This document shows positions 16,776 through 25,492 of a stretch of DNA of 39,675 nt, one piece after another (positions within the stretch are counted from its first letter, which is position 1; every line of letters begins with the position of its first letter). Location: positions 1 through 39,675 of the forward strand of contig JAEURC010000084.1 of the NCBI GenBank assembly GCA_016789025.1, read 5' to 3'. Position numbers and translations under genes: made by a program. Under the pieces are notes generated by a model. That model was not told the DNA's origin. It saw only the letters and a program-made list of their open reading frames with translations, and ran no database searches. This DNA comes from Anaerolineales bacterium. Lineage in GTDB: Bacteria > Chloroflexota > Anaerolineae > Anaerolineales > Villigracilaceae.

Positions 16776-18197
16776 ATGAGTCGGAATTATAATTATCGTA
16801 TGCGTTTTAACCGTCTACTCACTATTTTCACGCTTCTCGCTCTTTGCGCAGGAGACTTCACCTACCCGCGATCCGTTCAAGCGGATGAACTTAACGCGCC
16901 TCCCGCTCAGGTCAGCGCGTTTGATTTGATCCTCGCCATGAACACTTTACGCGTTTCGTACGGACTGCCCGCGCTCATCGAAGACCCGATCATCAATGCG
17001 GTCGCTCAATCTACGGCGCAGACGATGGCGGCAAACAACATGTCGTGGCATATCGGTGACGTGCGCGGACGAATCGCGGCGGCAGGATACGGTGGAGGCG
17101 GCACAGTTTGGGCTACGGAAAACTTCGCCGTGAGCTGGAACGGCGGCATGGGCATAGATGAGATCATGGCGGTCTGGGCAGACCCCGACCACATGCGACC
17201 AGCCGTTACGCCTGCGTATTGTCACGTGGGGGCTGGCGTGGCAACTGTGAACGGAAAAACATATTTCATCCTGCAAGCCGCGTATGTTTCGGGGCAGGAG
17301 TGCGGAAGCATTTCTTCCTCTCCATCGTCAGGCACTCCAGGGACAGGTACGATTCCGAACCCCGTCTCGCAATTGATCATCCCTGTAAAGATCGCCACAC
17401 CCGACGCGGATGGGAAAATCTTCCACGTGGTGCAGGCGGGACAATCGTTCTGGTCTATCGCGGTCGCATACCAAGTTACCATTCAGGACATAGAAACGTG
17501 GAATAACATCACGCGCGATGTTCCACTGCAATCGGGGCAACGGATATTCATCCCGAACAAGAACACGGCGGGATTTGCCACGCCGACTCCGCGCGGAATG
17601 GTGGTGACGCAAACGCCTGACGCGGACGGAAGAATCGTCCACGTGGTTCAGCCGTATCAATCGCTGTTCACCATCGGGGAGGCGTATCACGTTTCAGTGG
17701 ATCGGATTTTGCAGTTGAATGGGCTTCAAGCGGACTGGCCCCTGCAGATCGAGCAAAAACTCGTCATCTCGCCTGGCAACGTCACGCCCAGCCCCACGTT
17801 GAGCGCGATCCAAAAACTCACGCCAGATGCGAGCGGAAACTATTATCACGTTGTGCAAAGCGGAGAAACACTTTCGGGGATCGCCAACTTGTATGAGATC
17901 CCGCTAGCGGATTTGATGGCTTGGAACGGACTCGGCGCGGCATCGGTCATCATCCCGAATCAGAAATTACTGTTGCGCGTCACACCTCCCGCGACGGCAA
18001 CATTTACACCCGCGCCAGCGACGATCACGTTGACGCCGAGTCCATCGGTGACGTCGTTGCCGCTATTTGAAACTGCAACAGCGGAGGTTGTCCCTGTTGA
18101 GGAATCCACGAACGGTTCGGGGTTGGGTATTATTTTTGTTTTGGGAATTGTTTTGATCGGCGGGGTGTTGTGGTGGAGGTTTGGGAGGAAAAATTAA
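16776..18197 (+). CDS. CAP domain protein with three LysM repeats
   Basis: A 473-residue surface protein. A basic start and hydrophobic segment (LLTIFTLLALCAG) act as signal peptide. A CAP (SCP/PR1) domain follows at about 40-190, with AMNTLRVSYGLPALIEDPII, MSWHIG and HVGAGVATVNGKTYFILQAA. Three LysM domains, each beginning HVVQ (about 235-285, 310-355, 385-430), should bind peptidoglycan or another GlcNAc polymer. After a Pro/Thr linker a C-terminal span (LGIIFVLGIVLIGGVLWW) and RFGRKN anchor it. The ATG at 16776 is chosen because the signal peptide follows; the frame's earlier ATG at 16668 crosses the dyad. Confidence 0.88.
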   Translation: MSRNYNYRMRFNRLLTIFTLLALCAGDFTYPRSVQADELNAPPAQVSAFDLILAMNTLRVSYGLPALIEDPIINAVAQSTAQTMAANNMSWHIGDVRGRIAAAGYGGGGTVWATENFAVSWNGGMGIDEIMAVWADPDHMRPAVTPAYCHVGAGVATVNGKTYFILQAAYVSGQECGSISSSPSSGTPGTGTIPNPVSQLIIPVKIATPDADGKIFHVVQAGQSFWSIAVAYQVTIQDIETWNNITRDVPLQSGQRIFIPNKNTAGFATPTPRGMVVTQTPDADGRIVHVVQPYQSLFTIGEAYHVSVDRILQLNGLQADWPLQIEQKLVISPGNVTPSPTLSAIQKLTPDASGNYYHVVQSGETLSGIANLYEIPLADLMAWNGLGAASVIIPNQKLLLRVTPPATATFTPAPATITLTPSPSVTSLPLFETATAEVVPVEESTNGSGLGIIFVLGIVLIGGVLWWRFGRKN

Positions 18198-18230
18198 GGG
18201 TGATGGGGTTTCTTTGCTATAAATCAATGA

Positions 18231-18337
18231 GCGGGGCTAAAGCCGCCTGCTCAGTACAAGAAAGCCCCTTCGGGGCTATCATCACAGCAAGTCCGCTTGA
18301 GCGGACTTCCACGAACTGAGGCAGGGCTTTAGCCCGC
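18231..18337. repeat. Long palindromic repeat element, copy 1
   Basis: About 107 bp with imperfect terminal arms of about 28 bases: left GCGGGGCTAAAGCCGCCTGC, right ending GGCAGGGCTTTAGCCCGC. Inside are smaller hairpins (AAGTCCGC / GCGGACTT and AGCCCC / GGGGCT). A second, diverged copy lies at 38628-38723. This copy sits just before the AT-rich island. Confidence 0.85.
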
Positions 18338-18421
18338 CGATTTTCGCGATTACATCGAATCCAACCCAAGGAATTGGGCGGAGGATGAGGAAAATAACCC
18401 CCTATATTAGAACAAAAGGTC

Positions 18422-18427
18422 TATAAT
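18422..18427 (+). promoter_or_regulatory. -10 box of the island gene pair (leaderless)
   Basis: Perfect TATAAT, 7 bases, then the ATG at 18435. No Shine-Dalgarno sequence and no clear -35 are visible, so transcription would start at about the start codon. Confidence 0.55.
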
Positions 18428-18434
18428 ATGTGTT

Positions 18435-19022
18435 ATGAACAAAATTCGCTTCGACATTCCAAGATATGATCAAGCTGTAGGCAATTTTATTGCTAACGTG
18501 CTTCGTGGGCTTATGGCCACTCACGCATTGCTTGGTAAACTGCCCGTAAGACCTACTCATCATAGAGGGCTGATAAGGAACGTGCGCGGAGAACAACCTC
18601 TCGATCAAAGTTTTTCTCAAATAAGCGGGGTATCAACAATAAGCATTGATTGTATAAAAAACACAAATATAGATGAGTATGTAGAGTTTCTATATAATTT
18701 GCACACATCAATGACTGATTCTATGTCGAAAAGTTTTTTCAAAGGACTTGCCGATATAACAAATGCTACAGGGAATGTTTTGAATGCTGAGGGAAAGCCT
18801 TTTTCATACGATATGTTCTTGGATTTATTAGATATGGTAGAGATAGATTTTGACGAGAAGGGAAATCCTAATTATCCCACTTTGATCATATCCCCTCAGA
18901 TTGAAGAAAAAATAAAGAATACAAAACCTACTCTCGTTCAAATAAAAAGAGAACAAGAGATTGTTGCAAGAAAAAAGGCGGAGTTCGATGCTAAGAAACG
19001 TACTCGAAGATTATCTAAATAA
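18435..19022 (+). CDS. Hypothetical protein (195 aa), first gene of the AT-rich island
   Basis: I do not recognise a family. The 195-residue product is soluble. It opens MNKIRFDIPRYDQAVGNFIA, has a central segment with TNIDEYVEFLYNLHTSMTDS and SMSKSFFKGLADITNATGNV, an acidic DMFLDLLDMVEIDFDEKGN, and a highly basic helical tail (KREQEIVARKKAEFDAKKR). Base composition is AT-richer than the flanking genes, suggesting recent arrival. Its last 35 bases overlap the start of the nuclease-like gene, so the two are probably translationally coupled partners. Possible roles such as antitoxin, sensor or specificity partner are guesses. Confidence 0.75.
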   Translation: MNKIRFDIPRYDQAVGNFIANVLRGLMATHALLGKLPVRPTHHRGLIRNVRGEQPLDQSFSQISGVSTISIDCIKNTNIDEYVEFLYNLHTSMTDSMSKSFFKGLADITNATGNVLNAEGKPFSYDMFLDLLDMVEIDFDEKGNPNYPTLIISPQIEEKIKNTKPTLVQIKREQEIVARKKAEFDAKKRTRRLSK

Positions 19023-20589
19023 CATCGGCGAACGAGATTTCGACCTCCCATTTATTTCTCTACTTCCTTCAATGGGCTTCTACGATATCCATTACACACA
19101 TGGTCAAGTCGAGTTTGGAAAAGATTTCATTGCCAAAAGAGATGAGGAGGGAACGCGTTTTCAATACAGTTTTCAGGCTAAAGTAGGAGATATAACTCAA
19201 GCTGATTGGCGAAACAACATAATGGGACAAATGCTTGAAGCCAGCATGATTGGCCTGTCTCATCCAAGTTTCGATAAGTCATTACAACACAAGCCTGTTC
19301 TTGTGACAACAGGTAAACTGACGGGGAATGTATCTATAAGTCTTCAGGATCTGAACGAGACATTACAAACAAAATACTCAAAATTGCCAATTGTGCTCTG
19401 GGATAAAGAAAAACTCATTGAACATCTAGGGAAAAATGGGCTTATGGGACTCCATAACGCCACAGCAACGGGCTTTGTTGCATTTGGAAACTTTTATGTA
19501 CTTTATGGCAACATCATAAATGGCAAAGTCGACGAAACTGAACTCGAAAGCCATTTTGCACATTGGATCAAAGAAAATATTGAATTGAAAAAGAAATTGT
19601 TGGGATCAACTCTCGAGGCAGAAATACTTATCCAACGATTTAGAGTCAGCGGATATTTGTACGAATCAATCATGATCCGTTTATGTATATTGCGACTTCT
19701 ATTAAGAGAAATTAATTATGCTGGTGTTAGCGGGAAGGATTTTTTACTTGAACTTTACGATCAATTAAACCAAATCCTTTACAAAGACTGCAAGCAGTTT
19801 ATGGAGATAATTATTGACAGCTGGTTAACTTCTGAAAGAAATCTCGTTAAACTGACTAACAATTCAGGGAACATTATCACATATCCAATATATTGTGCAA
19901 GAATTCTAGAAATAGCAGGCTTTTTGTACTTTCTAGAGGAGGATCCGTCTGAGCGAAAAAATATTACAGATTTCATTGCAGATTTCATCTCCCGTGAACC
20001 TGGCTCACTGCACATTCCCAGCGACAACTATGCTATTTCTCTTGTATTACCAATACTCGCCTTGGCAAGAAGTAACAAAACAGAAACAGCAGAGGCTGCA
20101 TTACGCGAATCTGTTGTTTGGCTAATCAACAGATATCAAGATGGATTGGGCTTGGCCCCCTTCAAAGCTACAGCTGAAGAGGAAGTCAACTTTCTACTTG
20201 GATATCCATTCGAGGCTATAAAAATCAACTCATCAAATGACAGTTTTTTAGCTACCACTTTGATAGACTTAATAGCTAGCCTAAATTTTTCGCAGCTATA
20301 TCTCGACACCGTGAACGACATAAAAGCAATAAATCTTTTTCCGCAATATTGGCAAATTCCAGATACTGAAGCCCTTTTTTGTTTAGATAGTGAGGATATT
20401 GTAAACTACCCAAATATTGAATTTGTCGAAATGCCCACAGATTTTTCTGAATTTAAGTATGCGGATCACATTATGCATGAAGTAAGAAATTACAAAATCT
20501 TACAAACTACAAGGCCGATAACACTATTTGGGCTAATGCTATTACTTAGAGATAGATACTTCCCAACTATATGGCGTTACTTGATTTGA
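18988..20589 (+). CDS. PD-(D/E)XK nuclease-like protein (533 aa)
   Basis: The N-terminal about 130 residues look like a restriction-endonuclase-like fold of the Mrr/type IV kind: a helix with LEDYLNN, FISLLPSMGFYDI, then VEFGKDFIAKR (Glu42, Asp46) and SFQAKVGDI (Gln63, Lys65), matching the D...QxK core. The next strand-helix block ends in KLPIVLWDKEKLIEHL, as in REases that read a bound target. Residues about 190-533 are largely helical and unrecognised. The start at 18988 has AGGCGGAG upstream and leaves a 35-base overlap with the preceding gene. AT-rich, with a strong terminator after it. A defence or mobile-element role is inferred, not shown. Confidence 0.75.
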   Translation: MLRNVLEDYLNNIGERDFDLPFISLLPSMGFYDIHYTHGQVEFGKDFIAKRDEEGTRFQYSFQAKVGDITQADWRNNIMGQMLEASMIGLSHPSFDKSLQHKPVLVTTGKLTGNVSISLQDLNETLQTKYSKLPIVLWDKEKLIEHLGKNGLMGLHNATATGFVAFGNFYVLYGNIINGKVDETELESHFAHWIKENIELKKKLLGSTLEAEILIQRFRVSGYLYESIMIRLCILRLLLREINYAGVSGKDFLLELYDQLNQILYKDCKQFMEIIIDSWLTSERNLVKLTNNSGNIITYPIYCARILEIAGFLYFLEEDPSERKNITDFIADFISREPGSLHIPSDNYAISLVLPILALARSNKTETAEAALRESVVWLINRYQDGLGLAPFKATAEEEVNFLLGYPFEAIKINSSNDSFLATTLIDLIASLNFSQLYLDTVNDIKAINLFPQYWQIPDTEALFCLDSEDIVNYPNIEFVEMPTDFSEFKYADHIMHEVRNYKILQTTRPITLFGLMLLLRDRYFPTIWRYLI

Positions 20590-20610
20590 AAACTTAGGAA
20601 TAGATCTTTA

Positions 20611-20660
20611 AACCGCAAGCGCCCTGTTCGGGCGCTCGTGCGGTTCTTATTTATTTTTTT
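20611..20660 (+). terminator. Intrinsic terminator of the island operon
   Basis: AACCGC and AGCGCCC pair with GGGCGCT and GCGGTT around TGTTC, with a small internal bulge (20611-20645), then TTATTTATTTTTTT. The T tract overlaps the 3' end of the convergent 42-codon gene. Confidence 0.85.
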
Positions 20661-20775
20661 TGAGCATTCTTACTACAAACACTGTCGCTAATCCTAGAAC
20701 TAATGCTGACAAAATCGGAACAATAGTTTTTGAGTCAACATTCTGTAGTTGCCGCAATAATGTGTCAATATCCAA
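20647..20775 (-). CDS. 42-residue single-span membrane peptide (TTG start)
   Basis: The minus strand holds AAAGGAGGTGA, a near-perfect Shine-Dalgarno sequence (plus positions 20781-20791), six bases before a TTG at 20775. The frame gives 42 residues: an acidic/polar start (MDIDTLLRQLQNVDSK), one membrane span (TIVPILSALVLGLATVFVV) and a basic tail (RMLKKNK), then TAA at 20647. No ATG start exists in frame near the ribosome site. The shape recalls small type I toxins or holin-like peptides, but many harmless small membrane proteins look the same. It converges on the nuclease-like gene and shares its terminator region. Confidence 0.65.
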   Translation of the reverse strand: MDIDTLLRQLQNVDSKTIVPILSALVLGLATVFVVRMLKKNK

Positions 20776-20808
20776 ATTTCTCACCTCCTTTCAATAAAAG
20801 AAGATTCA

Positions 20809-20839
20809 GGAGACAGTCACTTCAAAAGTGACTGTCTCC
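20809..20839. terminator. 14-bp palindrome downstream of nrdJ
   Basis: GGAGACAGTCACTT and AAGTGACTGTCTCC form a perfect stem with a 3-base loop; four T follow on the plus strand. It is one of a family with the GTCACTT-CAA-AAGTGAC centre (also 30890). It stands 9 bases past the nrdJ stop. Confidence 0.7.
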
Positions 20840-20847
20840 TTTTCGCA

Positions 20848-23478
20848 CTAACACTCACTAAACCCGCACGCGTAGCACTTCCTACATCCCTCTTCATTCA
20901 CCACCGCCGCTTCGCCGCACTCGGGACACAGATCGCCGATCTTCATTTTAGGTGAAGACTGCATTGCACTCACTTCCTCTTCGATGGTATGGCCGCCATT
21001 GCCGTTGGATTTCTTTTCATCCAAGTCGGTCTTCAATCCATCTTTCTCGCGCAGATAGTTTTCCAACACCTGACCGATCCCATCGGGCAGTGACCTCACG
21101 CGGTTGGGACCGAATCCCAGCGAGCGCCCGCCGCCGATGCCGATCAGTTGACGCACGATCTCGCGCATTCGGTCTGTTGGCTTCACGGATGATGTCATGC
21201 GCAGAATATATGAAATGAGTCTGCCGATCGCTTCGGAGACGGCGGCGGTTTCAGAGCCAGCCTTTGCAGTGTTGATGAACGCCTCGAACGGTTGCTCGCC
21301 TCCGTTTTCGTTGATGGTGATGAACGCCTTGCCGACAGGAGTTTCGACGTTGTACGTTTTACCCGTCAACGCGCGAGGGCGTGGCTTCTTCGGGTCATGG
21401 AAGAATGTCGCGCTGAGCGGAGGAGTAGCCGCAGACGAAGCGTCGGGCTTCGCGGCCGAATCAGTTGTCGGCTGGGATTGAGGCGGCGCTTTTTTATCCG
21501 CAGTGGCATTCGTCTCCAAAACAACTTTATCGCGTGAGCCAGTCACATACACCGTGATGCCTTTGCATCCGAGATCCCACGCGAGCATGTACGCAGTGGC
21601 AACGTCCGCTTCGGTTGCGCCCTCGGGGAAGTTCACCGTTTTCGAAAGCGAGTTATCCACGAACGCTTGCAACGCGCCTTGCATGCGCACATGTTCATCG
21701 GCAGTGATGTCTGCCGACACAACGAACGTATCGCGCACCGATTGCGGAATTTCTTTGATGTGCTGGCACGTCCCTTCGCGCATCACCTGCTCGACGATCT
21801 CCTGTCGCTTCTCTTCGCCCAGCCCCAATTTTTTCAGCGCCTCATCGAAGCGCGGGCTGGCATACGCGAGTTTCAGATCTTTGCCGTTATCGTTGACGTG
21901 ACGAATATACGCGAGCGCGAAGACGGGTTCACAGCCATAGCCCTCGCAACCCGCGACTGTGGCGATCGTTCCTGTTGGCGCGACGGTGGTCTGCGCGGCA
22001 TTGCGGATTCCATGTTTGCGGATTCCATCCACCACCGCTTCCCACTCGACGGGCGGCTTGTTCCAGTTATTCTGATAGTTGACCAACGTCTGCGGCGGCG
22101 CCCACTTCATATCCTTCTTGTCGTAGATGCTTCCTTCGATGGCGGGGAACGCGCCGCGCTCTTTCGCCAACTCAACGCTCGTGACCATCGCGTGATAGCG
22201 GACGAACTCCATCACTTGCGCGCCGAACTCCTGCCCCTCCTTCGATCCGTATCGCACGCCCGCGTGATACATCAAGTCCGCGAGACCCATGATGCCAAGT
22301 CCGATTCGTCGCGCCTTGTGCGCGGCTTCCGTGAGTTGCGGCACAGCGGGAACATACGCGTTCGCTTCGACCACATCATCGAGGAAGCGCGTGGCAGTCA
22401 CAACACTTTCACGCAACAATTCCCAATCAACAGTCCCGTCGGGTCCGCAGTGTTCGTTGAGATTCACCGAGCCGAGACAGCAGTTCTCGTAAGGTCCAAG
22501 CCATTGTTCTCCGCATGGATTCGTCGCCTCCAGCGGATACAAGTGCGGAACGGGATTACTTCGATTCGCCGCGTCGAGGAATAACACGCCAGGCTCGCCG
22601 TTGTGATGCGCCTGCTTGACGATCTTATCGAACAACTCGCGCGCCTTCACTTTTTTGTACGTGTGGATCGTGATCCCCGCGGCTTCGGCTTGTTCGAGCG
22701 TGCCGCTGAACCCCTTTTGCTTCATCTCTTTCAAGTCAGGGAATCGCAACTCCCATTCTTCGTCGTTCTTCACCGCGCGCATGAATGCGTCCGTGATGCC
22801 GACGGAGATGTTGAAGTTTGTGATTTGATTCTCGTTGATCTTGCAGGTGATGAAATCTTCCACATCAGGGTGATCCACGCGGAGGACCGCCATATTGGCC
22901 CCACGCCTGGTTCCGCCCTGAGCTATCTCACCAAACGCATGATCGTACACGCGCAAGAATCCAACAGGTCCCGTTGCCTGACCCGCCGAGGTTTGCACCA
23001 TCGCGCCGTGCGGACGTAAGCGCGAGAACGAGAATCCATTTCCGCCGCCTGTTTGCTGGATCAACGCCGCGTCGCGCAGGGTTTGGAAGATACCCGCCGA
23101 GTGACGTCCCATGTCATCGGTGATCGGGAGTACGAAACATGCCGCAAGCTGACCAAGCGGAGTCCCTGCGCCTGTAAACGTCGGAGAGTTTGGAAAAAAT
23201 TTCTTGCTGGATAATAAATGGTAATACTGAATCGCCCGCGCCTGAACGTCGGCATCCCACATCGCTTCGACTTTCGCCACATGATACGCCACGCGCCAAA
23301 ACATCTCCTCCACATTTTCAGCGGGCTTGCCATCGTCCCCGCGGCGGACGTAGCGCTTCATCAACACCTGACGCGCGTTGTCGGTGAGGTTTGCCTTGGG
23401 CAAATCCTTTGGCATGGGCGGCGTGGGTAGCAACCCATTTTTTACTTGTTCTGTTTTCGTGACTGCTTTGGTAACCAT
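20848..23478 (-). CDS. nrdJ: Adenosylcobalamin-dependent (class II) ribonucleotide reductase
   Basis: An 876-residue enzyme that makes deoxyribonucleotides with vitamin B12 and no oxygen requirement. The redox and radical residues are visible: Cys114 in AACFVLPI, the NPCGE motif (320-324, Cys322 and Glu324), Cys333 within [31 protein letters not shown] lies in the barrel. The region about 700-800 resembles the TSCPD domain ([11 protein letters not shown]). The last 26 residues are a zinc ribbon with Cys851, 854, 865, 868, 871 and 876, including the pair that re-reduces the active site. GAGGAG precedes the ATG. nrdR lies next upstream but is separated by a terminator. Confidence 0.95.
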   Translation of the reverse strand: MVTKAVTKTEQVKNGLLPTPPMPKDLPKANLTDNARQVLMKRYVRRGDDGKPAENVEEMFWRVAYHVAKVEAMWDADVQARAIQYYHLLSSKKFFPNSPTFTGAGTPLGQLAACFVLPITDDMGRHSAGIFQTLRDAALIQQTGGGNGFSFSRLRPHGAMVQTSAGQATGPVGFLRVYDHAFGEIAQGGTRRGANMAVLRVDHPDVEDFITCKINENQITNFNISVGITDAFMRAVKNDEEWELRFPDLKEMKQKGFSGTLEQAEAAGITIHTYKKVKARELFDKIVKQAHHNGEPGVLFLDAANRSNPVPHLYPLEATNPCGEQWLGPYENCCLGSVNLNEHCGPDGTVDWELLRESVVTATRFLDDVVEANAYVPAVPQLTEAAHKARRIGLGIMGLADLMYHAGVRYGSKEGQEFGAQVMEFVRYHAMVTSVELAKERGAFPAIEGSIYDKKDMKWAPPQTLVNYQNNWNKPPVEWEAVVDGIRKHGIRNAAQTTVAPTGTIATVAGCEGYGCEPVFALAYIRHVNDNGKDLKLAYASPRFDEALKKLGLGEEKRQEIVEQVMREGTCQHIKEIPQSVRDTFVVSADITADEHVRMQGALQAFVDNSLSKTVNFPEGATEADVATAYMLAWDLGCKGITVYVTGSRDKVVLETNATADKKAPPQSQPTTDSAAKPDASSAATPPLSATFFHDPKKPRPRALTGKTYNVETPVGKAFITINENGGEQPFEAFINTAKAGSETAAVSEAIGRLISYILRMTSSVKPTDRMREIVRQLIGIGGGRSLGFGPNRVRSLPDGIGQVLENYLREKDGLKTDLDEKKSNGNGGHTIEEEVSAMQSSPKMKIGDLCPECGEAAVVNEEGCRKCYACGFSEC

Positions 23479-23516
23479 GACGCACTCTCCTCAAAGTGAT
23501 TTGTGAACTTCCGTTA

Positions 23517-23587
23517 TGTCGCCCTGAGCGCCAGCGAAGGGTCTCGATTCTCAGTCGTAGAGATGCTTCGCTCCGCTCAGCATGACA
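23517..23587. repeat. Palindromic repeat of the TGTC-CTGAG family, copy in the nrdJ-nrdR gap
   Basis: Terminal arms TGTCGCCCTGAGCG (23517-23530) and CGCTCAGCATGACA (23574-23587) match at 11 of 14 places. Inside, GCGAAGGGTCTC pairs with GAGATGCTTCGC. The related element at 35011-35103 shares both the ends and the inner motif. The nrdJ promoter must lie within or beside it. Confidence 0.75.
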
Positions 23588-23620
23588 CTGCGTAGTCGGT
23601 TATTAATTTCGACAAAAAAT

Positions 23621-23666
23621 CCGACAACCATTTACACTCCGCCCATTGCGGAAGGATGGTTGTCGG
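23621..23666 (-). terminator. Intrinsic terminator of nrdR
   Basis: CCGACAACCAT and ATGGTTGTCGG make an 11-bp stem, with an inner hairpin TCCGC / GCGGA. On the minus strand it is followed by ATTTTTTG. nrdR ends at 23671, so nrdR and nrdJ are separate transcription units. Confidence 0.85.
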
Positions 23667-23670
23667 TAAA

Positions 23671-24120
23671 TTAGCCTTCGAGTAAATGGTTGATTTCGTT
23701 GCGAATGGACTGAAGATCGTCCAGCCCGAGATACACGATCGCATAACGGATGTACGCGATCTGATCCAACTCCTTCAGACCTTTCATCACAAGGTCGCCA
23801 ACGATACGAGAAGAAACTTCAGACTTACCCATTTTTTGTAATTGAGATTCGACTTGTCCGATCATACGCTCGATGTCGGCGGCGGAGACGGGTCGCTTCG
23901 CGCACGAGATGCGGACGCCGCGCGCCAGTTTTTCACGGTCAAATTCTTCGCGCGTGCCATCTTGCTTGACCAAAAGCGGCGTGGCAAGAATGGGACGCTC
24001 GTACGTGCTGAAGCGCTGTCCGCATTTGAAACATTCGCGGCGTCGGCGGATTCCTCCGTGGTTATCATGGGAGGTATCGAGCACTTTAGAGTCGTGATGC
24101 TGGCAGTATGGGCACCGCAT
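23671..24120 (-). CDS. nrdR: Transcriptional repressor NrdR
   Basis: A 149-residue repressor of ribonucleotide reductase genes. The zinc ribbon has Cys3, Cys6, Cys30 and Cys33 with the canonical RRRRECFKCGQRFSTYE run, and an ATP-cone follows (about 48-138: VKQDGTREEFDREKLARGV, VSSRIVGDLVMKGLKELDQ, YIRYAIVYLG) that senses ATP/dATP. Located next to nrdJ, its expected target. I could not find a convincing NrdR box upstream of nrdJ by eye. Confidence 0.96.
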   Translation of the reverse strand: MRCPYCQHHDSKVLDTSHDNHGGIRRRRECFKCGQRFSTYERPILATPLLVKQDGTREEFDREKLARGVRISCAKRPVSAADIERMIGQVESQLQKMGKSEVSSRIVGDLVMKGLKELDQIAYIRYAIVYLGLDDLQSIRNEINHLLEG

Positions 24121-24338
24121 GAATGAAAAACACTCCGTTATTTAGAACATTTGTTGCCGCCATCTGTGGGCGTATTGGCTCTGCATCCCCATACATTTGG
24201 CTATTTTCAAGCCACATTCTAGCACAACCGATTTTTCAATTCAAGAGGGATTCACCTTAAAATATCGTATCAAATCAGGACTTGCTTACTGATACAATAC
24301 CCTCTCTCGGTTAATCAAAACGCGGAAGGGACAACCCA
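24121..24338. other. Divergent intergenic region of nrdR and the HhH operon
   Basis: This 218-base gap must hold the promoters for both directions. On the plus strand GATACAAT at about 24290 is a possible -10, with a weak -35 (TCAAAT) 17 bases before it. The dyad GTATCA / TGATAC brackets the same spot. I see no RNA gene or ORF here. Confidence 0.35.
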
Positions 24339-24863
24339 ATGAATATTGTTGCAGCATTCATCCTTGGCTTGCTGATCGGCTGGCTTGTGGAATGGGTCAT
24401 TGATTGGTTCTATTGGCGCGGGCGCGTACAATCACTAGCGGAAGAAAATGCGCGTTTGCAAAGAGAACGATCGGACACAGATGGTGAAGAAAAGGCAACC
24501 CTCCTGCGGGCGCATAAAAAATTAGGCGAGGAAAATTCAGGTCTTCAATTACGGATCGCGGAATTGGAAGACGAGATCAACCGCATTAGAGCCGCCGCGC
24601 TGATCGGACATCTCCTGAACAAGGACGGCACGCACAACCTCCAAGCGATCAAAGGGATTGGTCCTACTTTTGCAAAACGCCTGAACGACTCGGGTATTAA
24701 AACCTTTGAACAACTCGCTCAACAAACGCCTCAGGATATGGAGCGGATATTAGGGACGCTTTACAAACGCTTCTTCGCGAAAAAAGGAAACGCGATTCTC
24801 GATCAAGCCAAGGGCTTTGCGAAAAATATCGCCGCCGCGCAGGGAAAAAGAAAAGCGCCATGA
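24339..24863 (+). CDS. Membrane-anchored coiled-coil protein with helix-hairpin-helix domain
   Basis: A 174-residue protein. Residues 4-26 are a membrane span (VAAFILGLLIGWLVEWVIDW), 30-85 a coiled coil rich in Glu/Arg/Leu, and about 105-165 a helix-hairpin-helix domain with LQAIKGIGPTFAKRLNDSGI and TFEQLAQQTPQDMERIL, a fold usually for DNA binding or protein contact. Function unknown; similar membrane-plus-HhH proteins occur widely in Chloroflexota and cyanobacteria. Its stop overlaps the next gene's ATG by four bases. Confidence 0.75.
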   Translation: MNIVAAFILGLLIGWLVEWVIDWFYWRGRVQSLAEENARLQRERSDTDGEEKATLLRAHKKLGEENSGLQLRIAELEDEINRIRAAALIGHLLNKDGTHNLQAIKGIGPTFAKRLNDSGIKTFEQLAQQTPQDMERILGTLYKRFFAKKGNAILDQAKGFAKNIAAAQGKRKAP

Positions 24864-25492
24864 GCAGATCCTCCTACGCGCCATTGTACGACCTGTTCAA
24901 ATTGGTCGTTGCTATTATCTTATTATTGATCTTCTTATTCTTCTATTTAAACTGGAAAGGTTCCAGAGGGACACAAGAGTCCGTTTCATTCGTTTCGACA
25001 TCCACCCCACACCCCTCTACCCAAACACCCTCCCCCGCGCCAACAGGTATCCCCGCCGCCGTGTCATCAACTGAAATTTCAACGCCTATCGTCGCTACAA
25101 ATACACCGATGCTTGCCGATACGCCAACACAAACGCCAACGACTGAGCCATCTAGCGGGTCTCCTACTCCTGAAACATCACCCACACTTATTGTCGAAAA
25201 CCCATCCGATGCGGAGGCGTGCTCTCTGCTCCCGCCGCAATTGCAAGTGGGCATAAAAGCGACCATTAAACGCCGCTTAAACTTCCGCTCATCTCCCGGC
25301 ATTTCGAACAACTGGATATTGACCAACATCCCCAACACGCAAGTGGATGTGATCGGCGGTCCTGTTTGCACGCGATATGAAAACGGCGTGGCATATCTGT
25401 GGTGGCAGATCAAACTTCCCGATGGATCTGTCGGCTGGTCAGCAGAAGCCTCCGCGTTAGGCGCGGTCTATTTCATGGAACCGGTCAGGTAA
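24860..25492 (+). CDS. Membrane-anchored SH3b domain protein
   Basis: A 210-residue protein with one N-terminal span (LFKLVVAIILLLIFLFFYL, 12-30), a Pro/Thr/Ser-rich linker (about 40-120) and a C-terminal bacterial SH3-like domain: IKRRLNFRSSPGISNN, LTNIPNTQVDVIGGPVC and WWQIKLPDGSVGWSAE. SH3b domains commonly bind cell wall. The ATGA overlap with the HhH gene indicates an operon. It converges on the alpha/beta hydrolase, with an 8-base overlap of 3' ends. Confidence 0.8.
   Translation: MSRSSYAPLYDLFKLVVAIILLLIFLFFYLNWKGSRGTQESVSFVSTSTPHPSTQTPSPAPTGIPAAVSSTEISTPIVATNTPMLADTPTQTPTTEPSSGSPTPETSPTLIVENPSDAEACSLLPPQLQVGIKATIKRRLNFRSSPGISNNWILTNIPNTQVDVIGGPVCTRYENGVAYLWWQIKLPDGSVGWSAEASALGAVYFMEPVR

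Noticed and set aside
18988..20589. Calling the island nuclease a known restriction enzyme such as Mrr.
   Set aside because: Only the core PD-(D/E)XK pattern matches; the long C-terminal region and the partner gene differ, so no name is justified.
23479..23670. An NrdR box before nrdJ.
   Set aside because: I found no convincing 16-bp dyad of the known type by eye; a motif scan would be needed.
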